Shown: positions 7,369-16,128 of the stretch, piece by piece | How the letters are laid out: each line of letters starts with the position of its first letter | Numbering within the stretch: position 1 is the first letter of the stretch | NCBI GenBank assembly: GCA_024222295.1 | Contig: JAAEPF010000023.1 | Span: forward strand, 62,001-126,000 | Source: Actinomycetes bacterium | Lineage (GTDB): Bacteria; Actinomycetota; Acidimicrobiia; Acidimicrobiales; Microtrichaceae | DNA length: 64,000 bases | Reading direction: 5' to 3' | Position numbers and translations under genes: made by a program | Notes under the pieces: model-generated | Databases searched by the model: none | What the model was told of the DNA's origin: nothing | The model's input: the letters and a program-made list of their open reading frames with translations, nothing else

Positions 7369-8226
7369 CTACTTGCTGCCGTAGAGGGAGAGCGCCTCGG
7401 CCTCGTCGGCATCGAGGTGGTATGTCTCCTCGGGGCCCGGGAAGGCTCCGTTGCGCACGTCGACTGCAAACGCCGTGATGGCGTCAACCGCATCGGTTCG
7501 CTGGTCGGCGTAGCGACGCACGAACTTGGCGGCCTTGCGGTCCTCGACGCCCAGCAGGTCGTGGTACACGAGTACCTGGCCGTCGCAGTCGGGGCCGGCG
7601 CCGATACCGACGGTGGGGATGTCCAGGGCGTCGGTCACCATCGATGCCACGGCATCCGGGACACCCTCGAGCACGATCGCGAAGCAGCCGGCGTGCTGAA
7701 GGGCCTTGGCATCCGCCACGAGGGCCAGTGCGGCCTGGGACTGCTTGGCCTGCACCCGGAAACCGCCCATGGCGTGCATCGACTGGGGGGTGAGCCCGAG
7801 ATGGCCCATCACTGGGATCTCCGCATCCACCAGGGCCTCGATCATCGGCACCCGCTTGGCGCCACCCTCGAGCTTCACGCACTGGGCTCCGGCGCGGACC
7901 AGTTCGGCTGCATTGCGCACTGTGTCCTCAACACTCACGTGGTAGCTCATCCACGGCATGTCGCCCACGACGAGTGCGGCGGGCCTGGCACGTGCCACCG
8001 CAGCGGTGTGATGCGCCATGTCGGCCACGGTCACCGACAGCGTGTCGTCGTAGCCGAGCACAACCATCGCGAGCGAATCGCCCACGAGGATCATGTCGAC
8101 CCCGGCAGCATCCGCGATGGCGGCGCCCGGAGCGTCGTACGCGGTGACCATCACCAATGGATCGGAGCCGTTGGTGACCTTGCGGGCCGAAACGGCGGGA
8201 ACAGTGGTCTTTGCGGATGGAGCCAT
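7369..8226 (-). CDS. panB: 3-methyl-2-oxobutanoate hydroxymethyltransferase
   Basis: PanB makes ketopantoate from 2-oxoisovalerate and methylenetetrahydrofolate, the first committed step of pantothenate (coenzyme A) synthesis. The (beta/alpha)8 barrel shows MVTAYDAPGA near residue 26, the metal-binding VGDSLAMVVLGYDDT near 48, VKLEGGA near 118, GHLGLTPQ near 141 and VYHDLLG near 220. At 285 residues it is full length. It starts with ATG 8226 and is transcribed away from the small zinc-ribbon gene at 8352. No panC is next to it. The gap 7222-7368 to the rpsF leader shows nothing else. Confidence 0.95.
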   Translation of the reverse strand: MAPSAKTTVPAVSARKVTNGSDPLVMVTAYDAPGAAIADAAGVDMILVGDSLAMVVLGYDDTLSVTVADMAHHTAAVARARPAALVVGDMPWMSYHVSVEDTVRNAAELVRAGAQCVKLEGGAKRVPMIEALVDAEIPVMGHLGLTPQSMHAMGGFRVQAKQSQAALALVADAKALQHAGCFAIVLEGVPDAVASMVTDALDIPTVGIGAGPDCDGQVLVYHDLLGVEDRKAAKFVRRYADQRTDAVDAITAFAVDVRNGAFPGPEETYHLDADEAEALSLYGSK

Positions 8227-8351
8227 GGCTCGCCTCCTCGTGTGGTCCAGCGCCCCTTGGCTGCCGGCCTTGGTACAAGGTTAGGTCACCCGGCTGTCCG
8301 GACCAAGCGCCGCGGCCCCCGGCGACTTCACGCCACGGGTAGGTTGCACCC

Positions 8352-8555
8352 ATGCCGATCTGTGAGAGCTGCGGGCGCGAGGAGCGCGAAGTCACCAAGG
8401 TGCAGCGCGTCTACCTGGTCGCCGATGACAGCGCCGAAGCCGACGCCAGCCCCGCCGGGATCGAAGCCGGCGCGAGCCCCACCGCCGGCGACATCGAGAT
8501 GTGGTGTGCCTCGTGCTGCGCAACCTTCCCGCACTCGGTCATCGACGCCGAATAG
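8352..8555 (+). CDS. small zinc-ribbon-like protein of unknown function
   Basis: A 67-residue protein with CESC at residues 4-7 and a second knuckle, CASCC, near residue 52; such paired CxxC motifs usually bind zinc. The middle is an acidic Ala-rich stretch. The ends look like zinc ribbons that bridge proteins or nucleic acids, but I recognise no named family. Coding potential is supported by an ATG start, the two CxxC pairs at the expected separation, and its fit between panB (divergent) and ponA (convergent). Confidence 0.6.
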   Translation: MPICESCGREEREVTKVQRVYLVADDSAEADASPAGIEAGASPTAGDIEMWCASCCATFPHSVIDAE

Positions 8556-8626
8556 CAGCCACCCTCGGCTGGACCCGCTGACGGCCGAACAACCGGGCCG
8601 GGCGGATGGACCGCCTGACTGACCGC

Positions 8627-10801
8627 CTACGGGGGTGCGGGAGCCGGAGCAGCCGTGGTCGTGGGCGCTGCTGTCGTGGTGGTCGTGGGCGCGGCCGTGG
8701 TTGTGGTTTCGGGTGCGGCCGTCGTGGTCGTGGCCTCGGGATCGACCGTGGTGGTTGTCTCGTCCGCGGGCACCGTGCTGCTGGTCGACGGCGTCGTCGT
8801 CGTCTGGCTGGCCGGCACCCTGTTGCTGTTGAGCACCTTGTCGCCTGAGTCGACCCCGTCGAAGTCGCAGGAATCCTCGTCGGCCACGGCCTTGCGCATG
8901 AACCGACTCCAAGTGCGCGCAGGCAGGCCGCCGCCGGTGAGGTTCGGGCCGGCGTAGGTGGCCGGATCCTCCTGGCCGAACCACACCGCAGCGGTCATGT
9001 CACAGGTGTAGCCGGCGAACCAAGCGTCGCGGTTGTTCTGGGTGGTGCCGGTCTTGCCCACCGCCGGCGCCCCGATCGGCGCCTGCCTCGAGCCCGTTCC
9101 CTTGGTGATCACCCCGCGCAGCGTCGCGCTGACCGTGTCGGCCACGTCCTCGCTGATCACCTGCTCGGAGGTGATGTCCGTCGAGGCGTCGAACAACACG
9201 TTGCCCTCGGCGTCCTCGACCCGTCGGATCACGTAGGGGTCGGTGCGCCTGCCGTGGGCCGCGAGCGTCGAGTAGCCGGCCGCCATGTCCAGCACCGACA
9301 CCTCACCCGATCCCAGCACGAGCGAGTAGTTGGGCTCGAGCGGGCTGCGCACCCCCAGGCGCTGTGCCATGTCCACGAGCTGTTCCGGGCCGATCGTGTC
9401 GACGATCCCCGCATACACGGTGTTGGTCGACTTCCACGTCGCTTCCTCGACCGTCACCACTGCACCACCAGCACCGCCCGAGGGCTTCCACAGCTCGCCC
9501 TGGCTCGCGTAGACCCCAGGGAAGCTGGTCGTCTGGGGCGCCGAGAAACGCGACTTCGTTGAGTAGCCATCCTCCACGAACGCTGTGAGGGCGAAGGTCT
9601 TGAAGGTCGAACCGGCCTGGCGGCCCGAGCCACCACCCTCGAGGCCCAGCGCCAGGTTGACCTGGCTCGCATTGAAGTCCGTGCCGCCCACCATTGCGCG
9701 CACCCTGCCGATGTCGTCCACCGCCACGAGGGAACCGAGCAGACCGTCGACGTCCTCGACCGTCTCCTGGACCGCCTCCTGGGCGTAGCCCTGCATCTCC
9801 GGGTCGAAGGTCGTGTACACCCGCAGGCCCTGGGTCTCCGCACCGCTGCCGTAGGTCTCGCGCACCTGGCTGCGCACGTACTCGAGCCAGTACTCCGAAC
9901 CGAGCTCCTCGTACCTGACATCGTTGAAGTCGGCCTGCTTCTCCTCGCGGGGGCGGATCGTCTGGACCTGTGCGGAACCATCGGGGGCAACAGATCCGCT
10001 CACCCACGGCACGCCAGCCGCAGCATCGGCTTCGGCCTGGGTGATGTAGCCCTCCTCGACCATCGCGTCGAGGGTCGTCTGGCGGCGCCGCGACGCTTCC
10101 TCGGGGTCCCTGCTGGCGTCAGCGCTCTCGGGCGAGCGGATGAGGCCCGCCAGGTATGCGGCCTGGTACAGCTGCAGGTCCTGAACTCCGATCCCGAAGT
10201 ACTCGCGCGAGGCAGCCTCGACGCCATAGGCCCCACGGCCGAAGTACACCTGGTTGAGGTAGCGGTTGAGGATCTCGCGCTTGTCGAGCTGTTGTTCGAG
10301 CTTCACCGCGAGCACCGCTTCACGCAGCTTGCGGTCGAGCGTGCGTTCCGGGCTCAGGTACACGGTCTTGACGTACTGCTGGGTGATCGTGGACCCGCCC
10401 TGCTGGGACTGGCTTTCGCCGAGCACATCACGCACGACCGCACGCGTGATGCCGATCGGGTCGATCCCACCGTGGTCGAAGAAGTTGCGGTCCTCGGTCG
10501 ACAGCACCGCCTGCACCAGCACAGGCGGCAGGTCGTCATAGGAGACGAGGACCCGTTCCTCCGCCGCGGTGAGCGACGCCATCGCGCTGTCGAATCCGCA
10601 CTCACCGGGCCCGACGTTGATGTCACACACGAACGTGGTCTCGATGGGCTGCTGTTCGGCGGGCAGCTCGATGGTGTTGAGCACCAGCCACGCACCACCG
10701 ACAGCCACGACCGCGAGCACCGCGAACGCATAGAAGACGCGGCGAAGGCTCCAGAGGATCCTGCGCTTGGGCCGCGTCGGGGTGGTGGGTTCGTCAGCCA
10801 T
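8627..10801 (-). CDS. ponA: class A penicillin-binding protein (transglycosylase/transpeptidase)
   Basis: This bifunctional PBP polymerises lipid II and cross-links peptidoglycan at the outer membrane face. After a basic cytoplasmic start there is one membrane segment (YAFAVLAVVAVGGAWLVL, about residues 18-36). The GT51 domain has STEDRNFFDHGG with the catalytic Glu and QGGSTITQQYVK. The transpeptidase domain has STFK, STN and KTGTTQNN. The last 60 residues are a Thr/Ala/Pro-rich tail. I prefer ATG 10801; an in-frame TTG at 10831 would add ten residues. The neighbouring DUF5318 gene repeats the mycobacterial Rv0049-ponA1 pairing. Confidence 0.94.
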   Translation of the reverse strand: MADEPTTPTRPKRRILWSLRRVFYAFAVLAVVAVGGAWLVLNTIELPAEQQPIETTFVCDINVGPGECGFDSAMASLTAAEERVLVSYDDLPPVLVQAVLSTEDRNFFDHGGIDPIGITRAVVRDVLGESQSQQGGSTITQQYVKTVYLSPERTLDRKLREAVLAVKLEQQLDKREILNRYLNQVYFGRGAYGVEAASREYFGIGVQDLQLYQAAYLAGLIRSPESADASRDPEEASRRRQTTLDAMVEEGYITQAEADAAAGVPWVSGSVAPDGSAQVQTIRPREEKQADFNDVRYEELGSEYWLEYVRSQVRETYGSGAETQGLRVYTTFDPEMQGYAQEAVQETVEDVDGLLGSLVAVDDIGRVRAMVGGTDFNASQVNLALGLEGGGSGRQAGSTFKTFALTAFVEDGYSTKSRFSAPQTTSFPGVYASQGELWKPSGGAGGAVVTVEEATWKSTNTVYAGIVDTIGPEQLVDMAQRLGVRSPLEPNYSLVLGSGEVSVLDMAAGYSTLAAHGRRTDPYVIRRVEDAEGNVLFDASTDITSEQVISEDVADTVSATLRGVITKGTGSRQAPIGAPAVGKTGTTQNNRDAWFAGYTCDMTAAVWFGQEDPATYAGPNLTGGGLPARTWSRFMRKAVADEDSCDFDGVDSGDKVLNSNRVPASQTTTTPSTSSTVPADETTTTVDPEATTTTAAPETTTTAAPTTTTTAAPTTTAAPAPAPP

Positions 10802-10914
10802 GGGGGTCGGGGCACGCAAAGCGGCCTGCAAAGAGTTTGGTCGGTGCGGGCAGCCTGCGGGTAGCTGTGCCGTAGCCGGTTCTCAGGATTGGGGCGCGTG
10901 CTGTCGCCGACGAC

Positions 10915-11331
10915 TCAGCGTCGACGCAGGGCCTCTGAGAGCGGAACGACCTCGATCAGGTGGTTCCAGCGGCATTCGAGGCACACCTCGACGGTGTAGG
11001 TGCGGGCCTGGGGGCGGCTGCCATAGCGTTCCACGAGCTTCCTCAGCGAGGCCCGGTCCTCGACGATCCTCCCGCCTGCGGGCAGGCGGGGGGCGAACAC
11101 GTACTGGACCAGCCGCAGGCTCGAATCACCACAGACCGGGCACGGCGCGGTGGCCTTCCGCGAGCAGTTCTCACCGACTCGAAGCAGCTCGGGCTGGGCA
11201 TCGCAGACCTCGTTGCGGGCCACCTCGCCGGAACGCACCCGCCTGAGCAACTGCCGGCGCGCGAGCCGGTAATCAATGCTGCCGGGGACAGCGCCTTCGC
11301 GTCCCTCGGTGTCCGGCTGAAGGTACGGCAC
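10915..11331 (-). CDS. DUF5318 family zinc-ribbon protein
   Basis: An actinobacterial protein of unknown function, homologous in sequence and position to mycobacterial Rv0049, which also lies upstream of ponA1. The conserved part begins IDYRLARRQLLRRVRSGEVARNEVCDAQPELLR, followed by CPVCG, QYVFAPRLP and CLECRWNH; the two CxxC pairs suggest zinc binding. Although the frame is open much further upstream, similarity starts here. The best start codon is GTG 11331, giving 138 residues, close to the family length. No strong ribosome-binding site is visible, so the start is uncertain. Confidence 0.75.
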   Translation of the reverse strand: MPYLQPDTEGREGAVPGSIDYRLARRQLLRRVRSGEVARNEVCDAQPELLRVGENCSRKATAPCPVCGDSSLRLVQYVFAPRLPAGGRIVEDRASLRKLVERYGSRPQARTYTVEVCLECRWNHLIEVVPLSEALRRR

Positions 11332-11449
11332 GGCCCGAAAGGGTACCGCCAGATCGACCCCTCGGTGCCGCCAGATGGTGCATGCCCGACCGTCGTGGGC
11401 CACCGGCGGGGTCCGCGAACCCCTCGGGGTGGTCCGCGAGACTGCGGGC

Positions 11450-12259
11450 ATGGCCGGATCCCGAACCACTCCCCGGCGGCACCCCTCGGCGGGCAACCTG
11501 TCCTCCCGCCCCACCCTCGTTGGCGACGAAGGCAGTCCCGGTCCGCTGGTTCCCGCGAGCTTCCCCCATGGCGACGAGGGTGCGGCGCCGGCCGTGCGCC
11601 TCGGCCCGGACCTCGACAACGAGACACTCGCCAAGCTGCTCGGCCCGCTGGAAGGTGCGCGGGTGCTCGACCTCGGCTGTGGATCGGGGTCGGCTTCGGT
11701 TGCCATGGCGCGTGCGGGCGCACGGGTGATCGCCGTGGACTCATCCACCGCCCGGTTGACGAGGGCCCGCACCGCAGCCGAAGTCGCCGAGGTGCGTGTG
11801 GAGTTCCACCACAGCGACCTCGCAGACCTCGCGTTCGTCCGCGCCGACAGCATCGACGCCGTGCTGGCCGTCTACTCGCTCGCCCAGGTCCAGGACCTGT
11901 CCAGGGTGTTCCGCCAGTTGCACCGCGTGCTCTCCCCCGACGCACCTGTGGTCCTGTCGGTTCCGCACCCGATGTCGTTGATGCTCGAGTGGGACCCCGA
12001 GGAGCAGTCGAGCCCGTGGCTCGCGCGCACCGCCTGGAGCGACGCCGCGCTGGCATGGCGCGTCGGTGGTGACGAAGGGGCCACCCACGTGCACCAGGTC
12101 TCCGAGCTGTTCACCTCGCTGCAACGCAGCAACTTCGCTGTCGACACGCTCATGGAGCCGGTCCCGGAGACCGACGCGGTCGGCTCCCCGCACCGCGGCC
12201 CGCTCGATGACTGGGTGCCGTCGACGCTGGTGATGCGCGCCCGCAAGCAGGGAATCTGA
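11450..12259 (+). CDS. class I SAM-dependent methyltransferase
   Basis: A cytoplasmic Rossmann-fold methyltransferase. Motif I is VLDLGCGSGSASVAMA (about residues 70-85), the acidic motif II is VIAVDSS and motif III follows in IDAVLAVYSLAQVQD. The acceptor is unknown; the fold is shared by small-molecule, lipid and tRNA methyltransferases, and HPMSLMLEW near residue 170 is typical of small-molecule members. I start it at ATG 11450 because the roughly 25 residues before it are unrelated sequence; even so, the first 45 residues after this start are low in complexity. It diverges from DUF5318 and converges with the usp gene, 17 bp away. Confidence 0.85.
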   Translation: MAGSRTTPRRHPSAGNLSSRPTLVGDEGSPGPLVPASFPHGDEGAAPAVRLGPDLDNETLAKLLGPLEGARVLDLGCGSGSASVAMARAGARVIAVDSSTARLTRARTAAEVAEVRVEFHHSDLADLAFVRADSIDAVLAVYSLAQVQDLSRVFRQLHRVLSPDAPVVLSVPHPMSLMLEWDPEEQSSPWLARTAWSDAALAWRVGGDEGATHVHQVSELFTSLQRSNFAVDTLMEPVPETDAVGSPHRGPLDDWVPSTLVMRARKQGI

Positions 12260-12276
12260 CGGGGGCGCCGCAGGGC

Positions 12277-12747
12277 TCAGTCGGCCGGACGCACGACCAC
12301 GACCGGGCACGCGGAGTGGTTGACCACATAGGTGGTCACCGAGCCGAGCAACAGGCCCATGAAGCCACCGTGGCCCCGTGATCCGACGACCAGCATCTCG
12401 GCGGTCTCGGACAACTCGATGAGACGCTCGCCCGCGTGTCCGTCGAGCGCGGCGGTGTCAACCTCCACGCCTTCGAGACCACCCTCATCGCGCACGGTCG
12501 CGACGGCCGCGCCGAGGGTCTGGCTGGCGGCCGCGTCAAGGTCGGCCGGGTCCGGAACCGCCAGTTCGTAGCCAGTGCTCATGATCGGGGTCGTGTAGGT
12601 GCCCACCGCGTGCAGCCGGCAACCACGCAACCGCGCTTCGTCGGCAGCCCACCGGAGGGCATCGAGGGAGTTCTCGGACCCATCCACGCCCACGACGATG
12701 CCGTCGAAACCCTCACTCGGTGCCGCTCTGGAGCCTGCTTCGTTCAT
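12277..12747 (-). CDS. universal stress protein (UspA family)
   Basis: A single-domain, 156-residue Usp protein. The N-terminal strand is IVVGVDGSENSLDALRWA, and the C-terminal ATP-binding signature G-x2-G-x9-GS is present as GSRGHGGFMGLLLGS followed by the usual VTTYVVNHSACPVVVV. It therefore belongs to the nucleotide-binding Usp class, which responds to stress and growth arrest; in mycobacteria such proteins bind ATP or cAMP. It starts at ATG 12747, 11 bp after the end of the CCA-transferase-like gene, so both are probably co-transcribed. Confidence 0.9.
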   Translation of the reverse strand: MNEAGSRAAPSEGFDGIVVGVDGSENSLDALRWAADEARLRGCRLHAVGTYTTPIMSTGYELAVPDPADLDAAASQTLGAAVATVRDEGGLEGVEVDTAALDGHAGERLIELSETAEMLVVGSRGHGGFMGLLLGSVTTYVVNHSACPVVVVRPAD

Positions 12748-12758
12748 GAGCGAACAAC

Positions 12759-14168
12759 CTACCCGTCGGACGCGCCGTCGGCCCGGGCAGCCCACCATGC
12801 GTCGAGTTCCTCGATTGCCCGCTCGGTTCCAAGGGGACCGTGTTCGAGTCGCAGCTCGAGCAGGTGTGCCAGGGCTTCGCCCACCACGGGCCCACCGGGT
12901 ATCCCCAGGTGCTCCATCACATCCACTCCGTCGATGTCGGGGCGGATCGCAGCCAGCTCCTCTTTCTGGCGGAGTTCGTCGATGCGCTCCTCCAGCTCGT
13001 CGATGCGTGCTTCGAGCGCCTCGGCCTTGCGCTTGTTGCGGGTGGTGCAGTCCGACCTGGTCAGTGCCAGCAGCTCGTCGAGCAGGTCGCCTGCGTCGCG
13101 CACGAACCGACGGACCGCCGAGTCCGACCAACCCAGCTGGTAGGTGTGCATGCGCAGGTGGAGGTACACGAGTTTGGTGACATCGTCGGTGAGCTCGTTG
13201 CTGAACCGCAGCGCCTTCATACGCTTGCGGGTCATGCGCGCACCCACCACCTCGTGATGGTGAAACGACACGCCGTTGTCGCCGATCGCCCGTGTGGCTG
13301 GCTTGCCCACGTCGTGGAAGAGCGCCGCCAGGCGAACCTCGCGCTGCGGGGGAGACTTGGCGACCACGGCAATGGTGTGGGTGAGCACGTCCTTGTGGCG
13401 GTGGATCGGGTCCTGCTCGACGCGCATGGCGGGCAGCTCGGGCAGCACCACGTCCGCGAGGGCCGTGTCGCTGAGGAACCAGAGCCCGGCGGACGGATCC
13501 GGCACGACGACGAGCTTGCACAGCTCGTCACGCACCCGCTCCGCGGACACTATGCCGAGGCGATCGGCGCCCCTCTTGACAGCCTCGACCAGTTCGGGCC
13601 CCGAGCGGAGGTCGAATCGGGCCACGAACCTCGCAGCACGCATCATCCGCAACGGGTCGTCACTGAAGGAGACGTCGGGATCGAGCGGTGTCCGCAACCG
13701 CTTGGCCAGCAGGTCTTCGAGACCATCGAAGGGGTCGATGAGCGACGGCTCCGAGCCGGTCACCTCGAGTGCCATCGCGTTGATGGTGAAGTCCCGGCGC
13801 TCGAGGTCGGTGCGAAGGTCGGTGCCGTGAAACGCAACCTCGGGCTTGCGGCTGTCGGAGCGGTAGACCTCTTCGCGGTGGGTCGTGACCTCGAAATCCT
13901 CACCACCGATCGATGCTCCGATGGTCCCGAAACGTTCCCCCTGGGACCAGACCGCGTCGGCGAGTGGTGCAACCAGTTCCTTGATGCGCTCGGGGGTGGC
14001 ATCGGTCGTGAGGTCGATGTCGTCATGGCGCGGGCCGTCCTCACCGGGTGGCAACAGGAGATCCCGGACCACGCCGCCGACGAGGTAGAGCCTGTGGCCG
14101 CCCTGTTCGAACCGCTCGGCAAGCGGCCTGACGCGCTCGAGCAGGGGGCGTGCGCGTTCGGGGATCAC
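12759..14168 (-). CDS. pcnA: tRNA nucleotidyltransferase / poly(A) polymerase family protein with HD domain
   Basis: A class II nucleotidyltransferase that probably adds or repairs the tRNA 3'-CCA end. The head domain has LYLVGGVVRDLLL near residue 28 and the catalytic DDIDLTTDA near 49; GEDFEVTTHREEVYRSD and the RRDFTINAMAL motif follow. An HD domain (ALFHDVGKPATRAI, about residue 285) adds possible phosphodiesterase activity. At 469 residues it matches mycobacterial PcnA (Rv3907c), which occupies the same chromosomal position. The single tRNA gene in the window lacks an encoded CCA, consistent with a need for this enzyme. Confidence 0.92.
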   Translation of the reverse strand: MIPERARPLLERVRPLAERFEQGGHRLYLVGGVVRDLLLPPGEDGPRHDDIDLTTDATPERIKELVAPLADAVWSQGERFGTIGASIGGEDFEVTTHREEVYRSDSRKPEVAFHGTDLRTDLERRDFTINAMALEVTGSEPSLIDPFDGLEDLLAKRLRTPLDPDVSFSDDPLRMMRAARFVARFDLRSGPELVEAVKRGADRLGIVSAERVRDELCKLVVVPDPSAGLWFLSDTALADVVLPELPAMRVEQDPIHRHKDVLTHTIAVVAKSPPQREVRLAALFHDVGKPATRAIGDNGVSFHHHEVVGARMTRKRMKALRFSNELTDDVTKLVYLHLRMHTYQLGWSDSAVRRFVRDAGDLLDELLALTRSDCTTRNKRKAEALEARIDELEERIDELRQKEELAAIRPDIDGVDVMEHLGIPGGPVVGEALAHLLELRLEHGPLGTERAIEELDAWWAARADGASDG

Positions 14169-14210
14169 GCGGGCGATCGTACCGGCAAGTGAGGATGGCC
14201 ACGAAGGCGT

Positions 14211-14265
14211 TGCGGGGCCACCTCAGTGTGTGGGGCCACCTCAGTGTTGCGGGGCCACCTCAGTG
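14211..14265. repeat. three tandem copies of an 18-bp repeat
   Basis: The unit GGGGCCACCTCAGTG with a variable TGC/TGT lead occurs three times in a row between the HDAC-like gene and pcnA, the last copy running over the HDAC stop codon. It is a minisatellite of unknown role. Confidence 0.85.
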
Positions 14266-15270
14266 CAGTGCCCGGCGCCGTGCCTCCATGGCACTGTCGA
14301 CGAACTGGTCACCCGGGCCTCCCGAGGTGGGCGACTCGGGATGCAGCTTCATCCCCGCCATCGCCGCCACGGTGGCAGCTGCGCTGTCTGCGATTGCGCG
14401 CAGGTCATAGCCACCCTCCAGCAACGCAGCCGCCCGCCCCCGGTCGACCAGGGAAAACAGGTCCGAGCACAGGTCTGCGTAGTCACCCGAGGTGAGCCCG
14501 AGGTCGCAGAGCGGATCCGCCCGATGGGCGTCATAGCCTGCGGACAGAAGCATCCAGTCCGCGCCGAACTCCTCCACCGCCGGCGCCACCAGCTCCTCGA
14601 CGCTTCGGCGGTACACGTCTCCTGTTGCCCCTGCCGGTACGGGCACGTTGAGCGTGGAGCCGGCACCCGGTCCGCCACCGGTCTCATCCGCGTGGCCGCT
14701 GTAGGGATAGTGCGGACTCTGGTGCCAGGAGACATACAACACGTCGGGATCGTCCCAGAAGATGTCCTGGGTGCCGTTGCCGTGGTGTGCATCGATGTCC
14801 ACCACGACCACCCGGCTACCCGCATCGCGCAACGCCGCTGCGGCCACGGCGATGTGGTTGTAGAGGCAGAACCCCATCGCACGATCAGCGGTCGCATGGT
14901 GACCAGGGGGTCGGACTGCCACGAACGCCGCGGACGCAGTGCCGTTGCCCAGCTCCTCGACCGCAGACAGGAGGGTGCCCGACCCGAGGCGTGCGAGCCG
15001 GGCGGACGACTCACCCACGTGCGTATCGGAGTCGAGGTAGCCGCCACCCAGCTCACAGAACCGGTCGACCCTCGCCACGTGGGTCTCCGAGTGCACTGCG
15101 GTGAGCTCCGAATCCGTGGCAGGCCTGCCCGAGATCGGCAGCAGTGCATCGCTGAGGCCGTGCAGCTCGATGCCCCGCGAAACCGCGCTGATCCGCTCCG
15201 GTCGTTCGGGATGTCCGGGGCCGCTGTCATGGTCCTCGAAGACCGCGTCACTGCAGAAGAGCACGTTCAC
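14260..15270 (-). CDS. histone-deacetylase-family (acetoin utilization / acetylpolyamine) amidohydrolase
   Basis: A zinc-dependent deacetylase of the arginase/HDAC fold; in bacteria these act on acetylpolyamines, acetyl-lysine proteins or related amides. The active site is complete: RPPGHHA (tandem His), VVVDIDAHHGNGTQ with the zinc Asp and His, and GYDAHRADPL with the second zinc Asp. At 336 residues it has a normal length. The start is GTG 15270, giving NVLFCSDAVFEDHD, with GGGGAA 5 nt upstream; the frame is open far beyond but without similarity. The substrate cannot be inferred. Confidence 0.9.
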   Translation of the reverse strand: MNVLFCSDAVFEDHDSGPGHPERPERISAVSRGIELHGLSDALLPISGRPATDSELTAVHSETHVARVDRFCELGGGYLDSDTHVGESSARLARLGSGTLLSAVEELGNGTASAAFVAVRPPGHHATADRAMGFCLYNHIAVAAAALRDAGSRVVVVDIDAHHGNGTQDIFWDDPDVLYVSWHQSPHYPYSGHADETGGGPGAGSTLNVPVPAGATGDVYRRSVEELVAPAVEEFGADWMLLSAGYDAHRADPLCDLGLTSGDYADLCSDLFSLVDRGRAAALLEGGYDLRAIADSAAATVAAMAGMKLHPESPTSGGPGDQFVDSAMEARRRALH

Positions 15271-15411
15271 TGTTCCCCACGCTACGTGTGACCGCAGCGC
15301 AGCGCCGCACACGGCATGCAGATACCCCGCTGCGGTATCCGCCGTCGCGGTGCAGGACGGTATCCTCGGCAATGGGCCGTGCGATCCGGCCGCCAGGAGG
15401 CTGCACACCCA

Positions 15412-16128
15412 ATGTTGACGCGCGAGACCATCACGGTGGGCAGCCAGCGGTTCCGGGTCGGCCCATGGCAGGCGGACAGCGGCGTGGCGCACCTCTCGCT
15501 TCCACCACGGGCAACGCGGCCGACCACGCAAGACCTGCGCGCCGCGCTCGAGGCGGTCACCGCAAGGGGTTACACGTCGGTCCTGACATCTGCGCTCGAA
15601 GAGACCGAAACTGCCCCATTCACGCTGCTGGGCTTCAGTGAACACGACCGGCTCAACGTGCTCGTGCACCGACTCGCCAACGTCGAGCAGATCGGGCCCA
15701 CCCCACGTCGCGTGAGGCTCCGCCGGGGTCGACGAGGCGACCGTTCGGACGCGCTGGCGGTCGACGCAGCCGCCTTCCCCGACTTCTGGCGACTGGATGC
15801 CGAAGGCCTGGCTGACGCAGAAGCGGCTACCCCCACGAGCAGGTTCCGTGTGGCCATCGCCGACGGCCGGGTCGTCGGCTACGCCATCACGGGCCGCGGG
15901 GGCGACTCGGGCTTCCTGCAGCGCCTGGCGACCGACCCGGCTGTGCAACGCCTCGGCATCGGGTCCGCATTGGTCGGCGACGCCCTGCGGTGGAGCATCA
16001 AGCGGCGCTGCCGCCAGGTGTACGTCAACACTCAGGTGGGCAACGCGGCAGCCCTGTCGCTCTACCGGCGGCTCGGGTTCGAGTCAACGGGGAACGACCT
16101 CGTCGTTCTCTCGTGGACCCCGGAGTGA
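15412..16128 (+). CDS. GNAT family N-acetyltransferase
   Basis: A 238-residue protein with an uncharacterised N-terminal half and a C-terminal GNAT domain. The acetyl-CoA pocket is the conserved sequence LQRLATDPAVQRLGIGSALVGDAL (motif A, Q/R-x2-G-x-G) followed by VYVNTQVGNAAALSLYRRLGFE (motif B). The substrate is unknown. AGGAGG (15395-15400) precedes ATG 15412. The stop codon overlaps the GTG start of the DUF6049 gene, so the two are coupled. It stands where mutT4 stands in M. tuberculosis, but it is not a Nudix protein. Confidence 0.85.
   Translation: MLTRETITVGSQRFRVGPWQADSGVAHLSLPPRATRPTTQDLRAALEAVTARGYTSVLTSALEETETAPFTLLGFSEHDRLNVLVHRLANVEQIGPTPRRVRLRRGRRGDRSDALAVDAAAFPDFWRLDAEGLADAEAATPTSRFRVAIADGRVVGYAITGRGGDSGFLQRLATDPAVQRLGIGSALVGDALRWSIKRRCRQVYVNTQVGNAAALSLYRRLGFESTGNDLVVLSWTPE

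Noticed and set aside
12840-14192. 450-codon open frame opposite pcnA
   Set aside because: It mirrors a clear nucleotidyltransferase with catalytic motifs; the His/Val/Gln-rich translation is a shadow.
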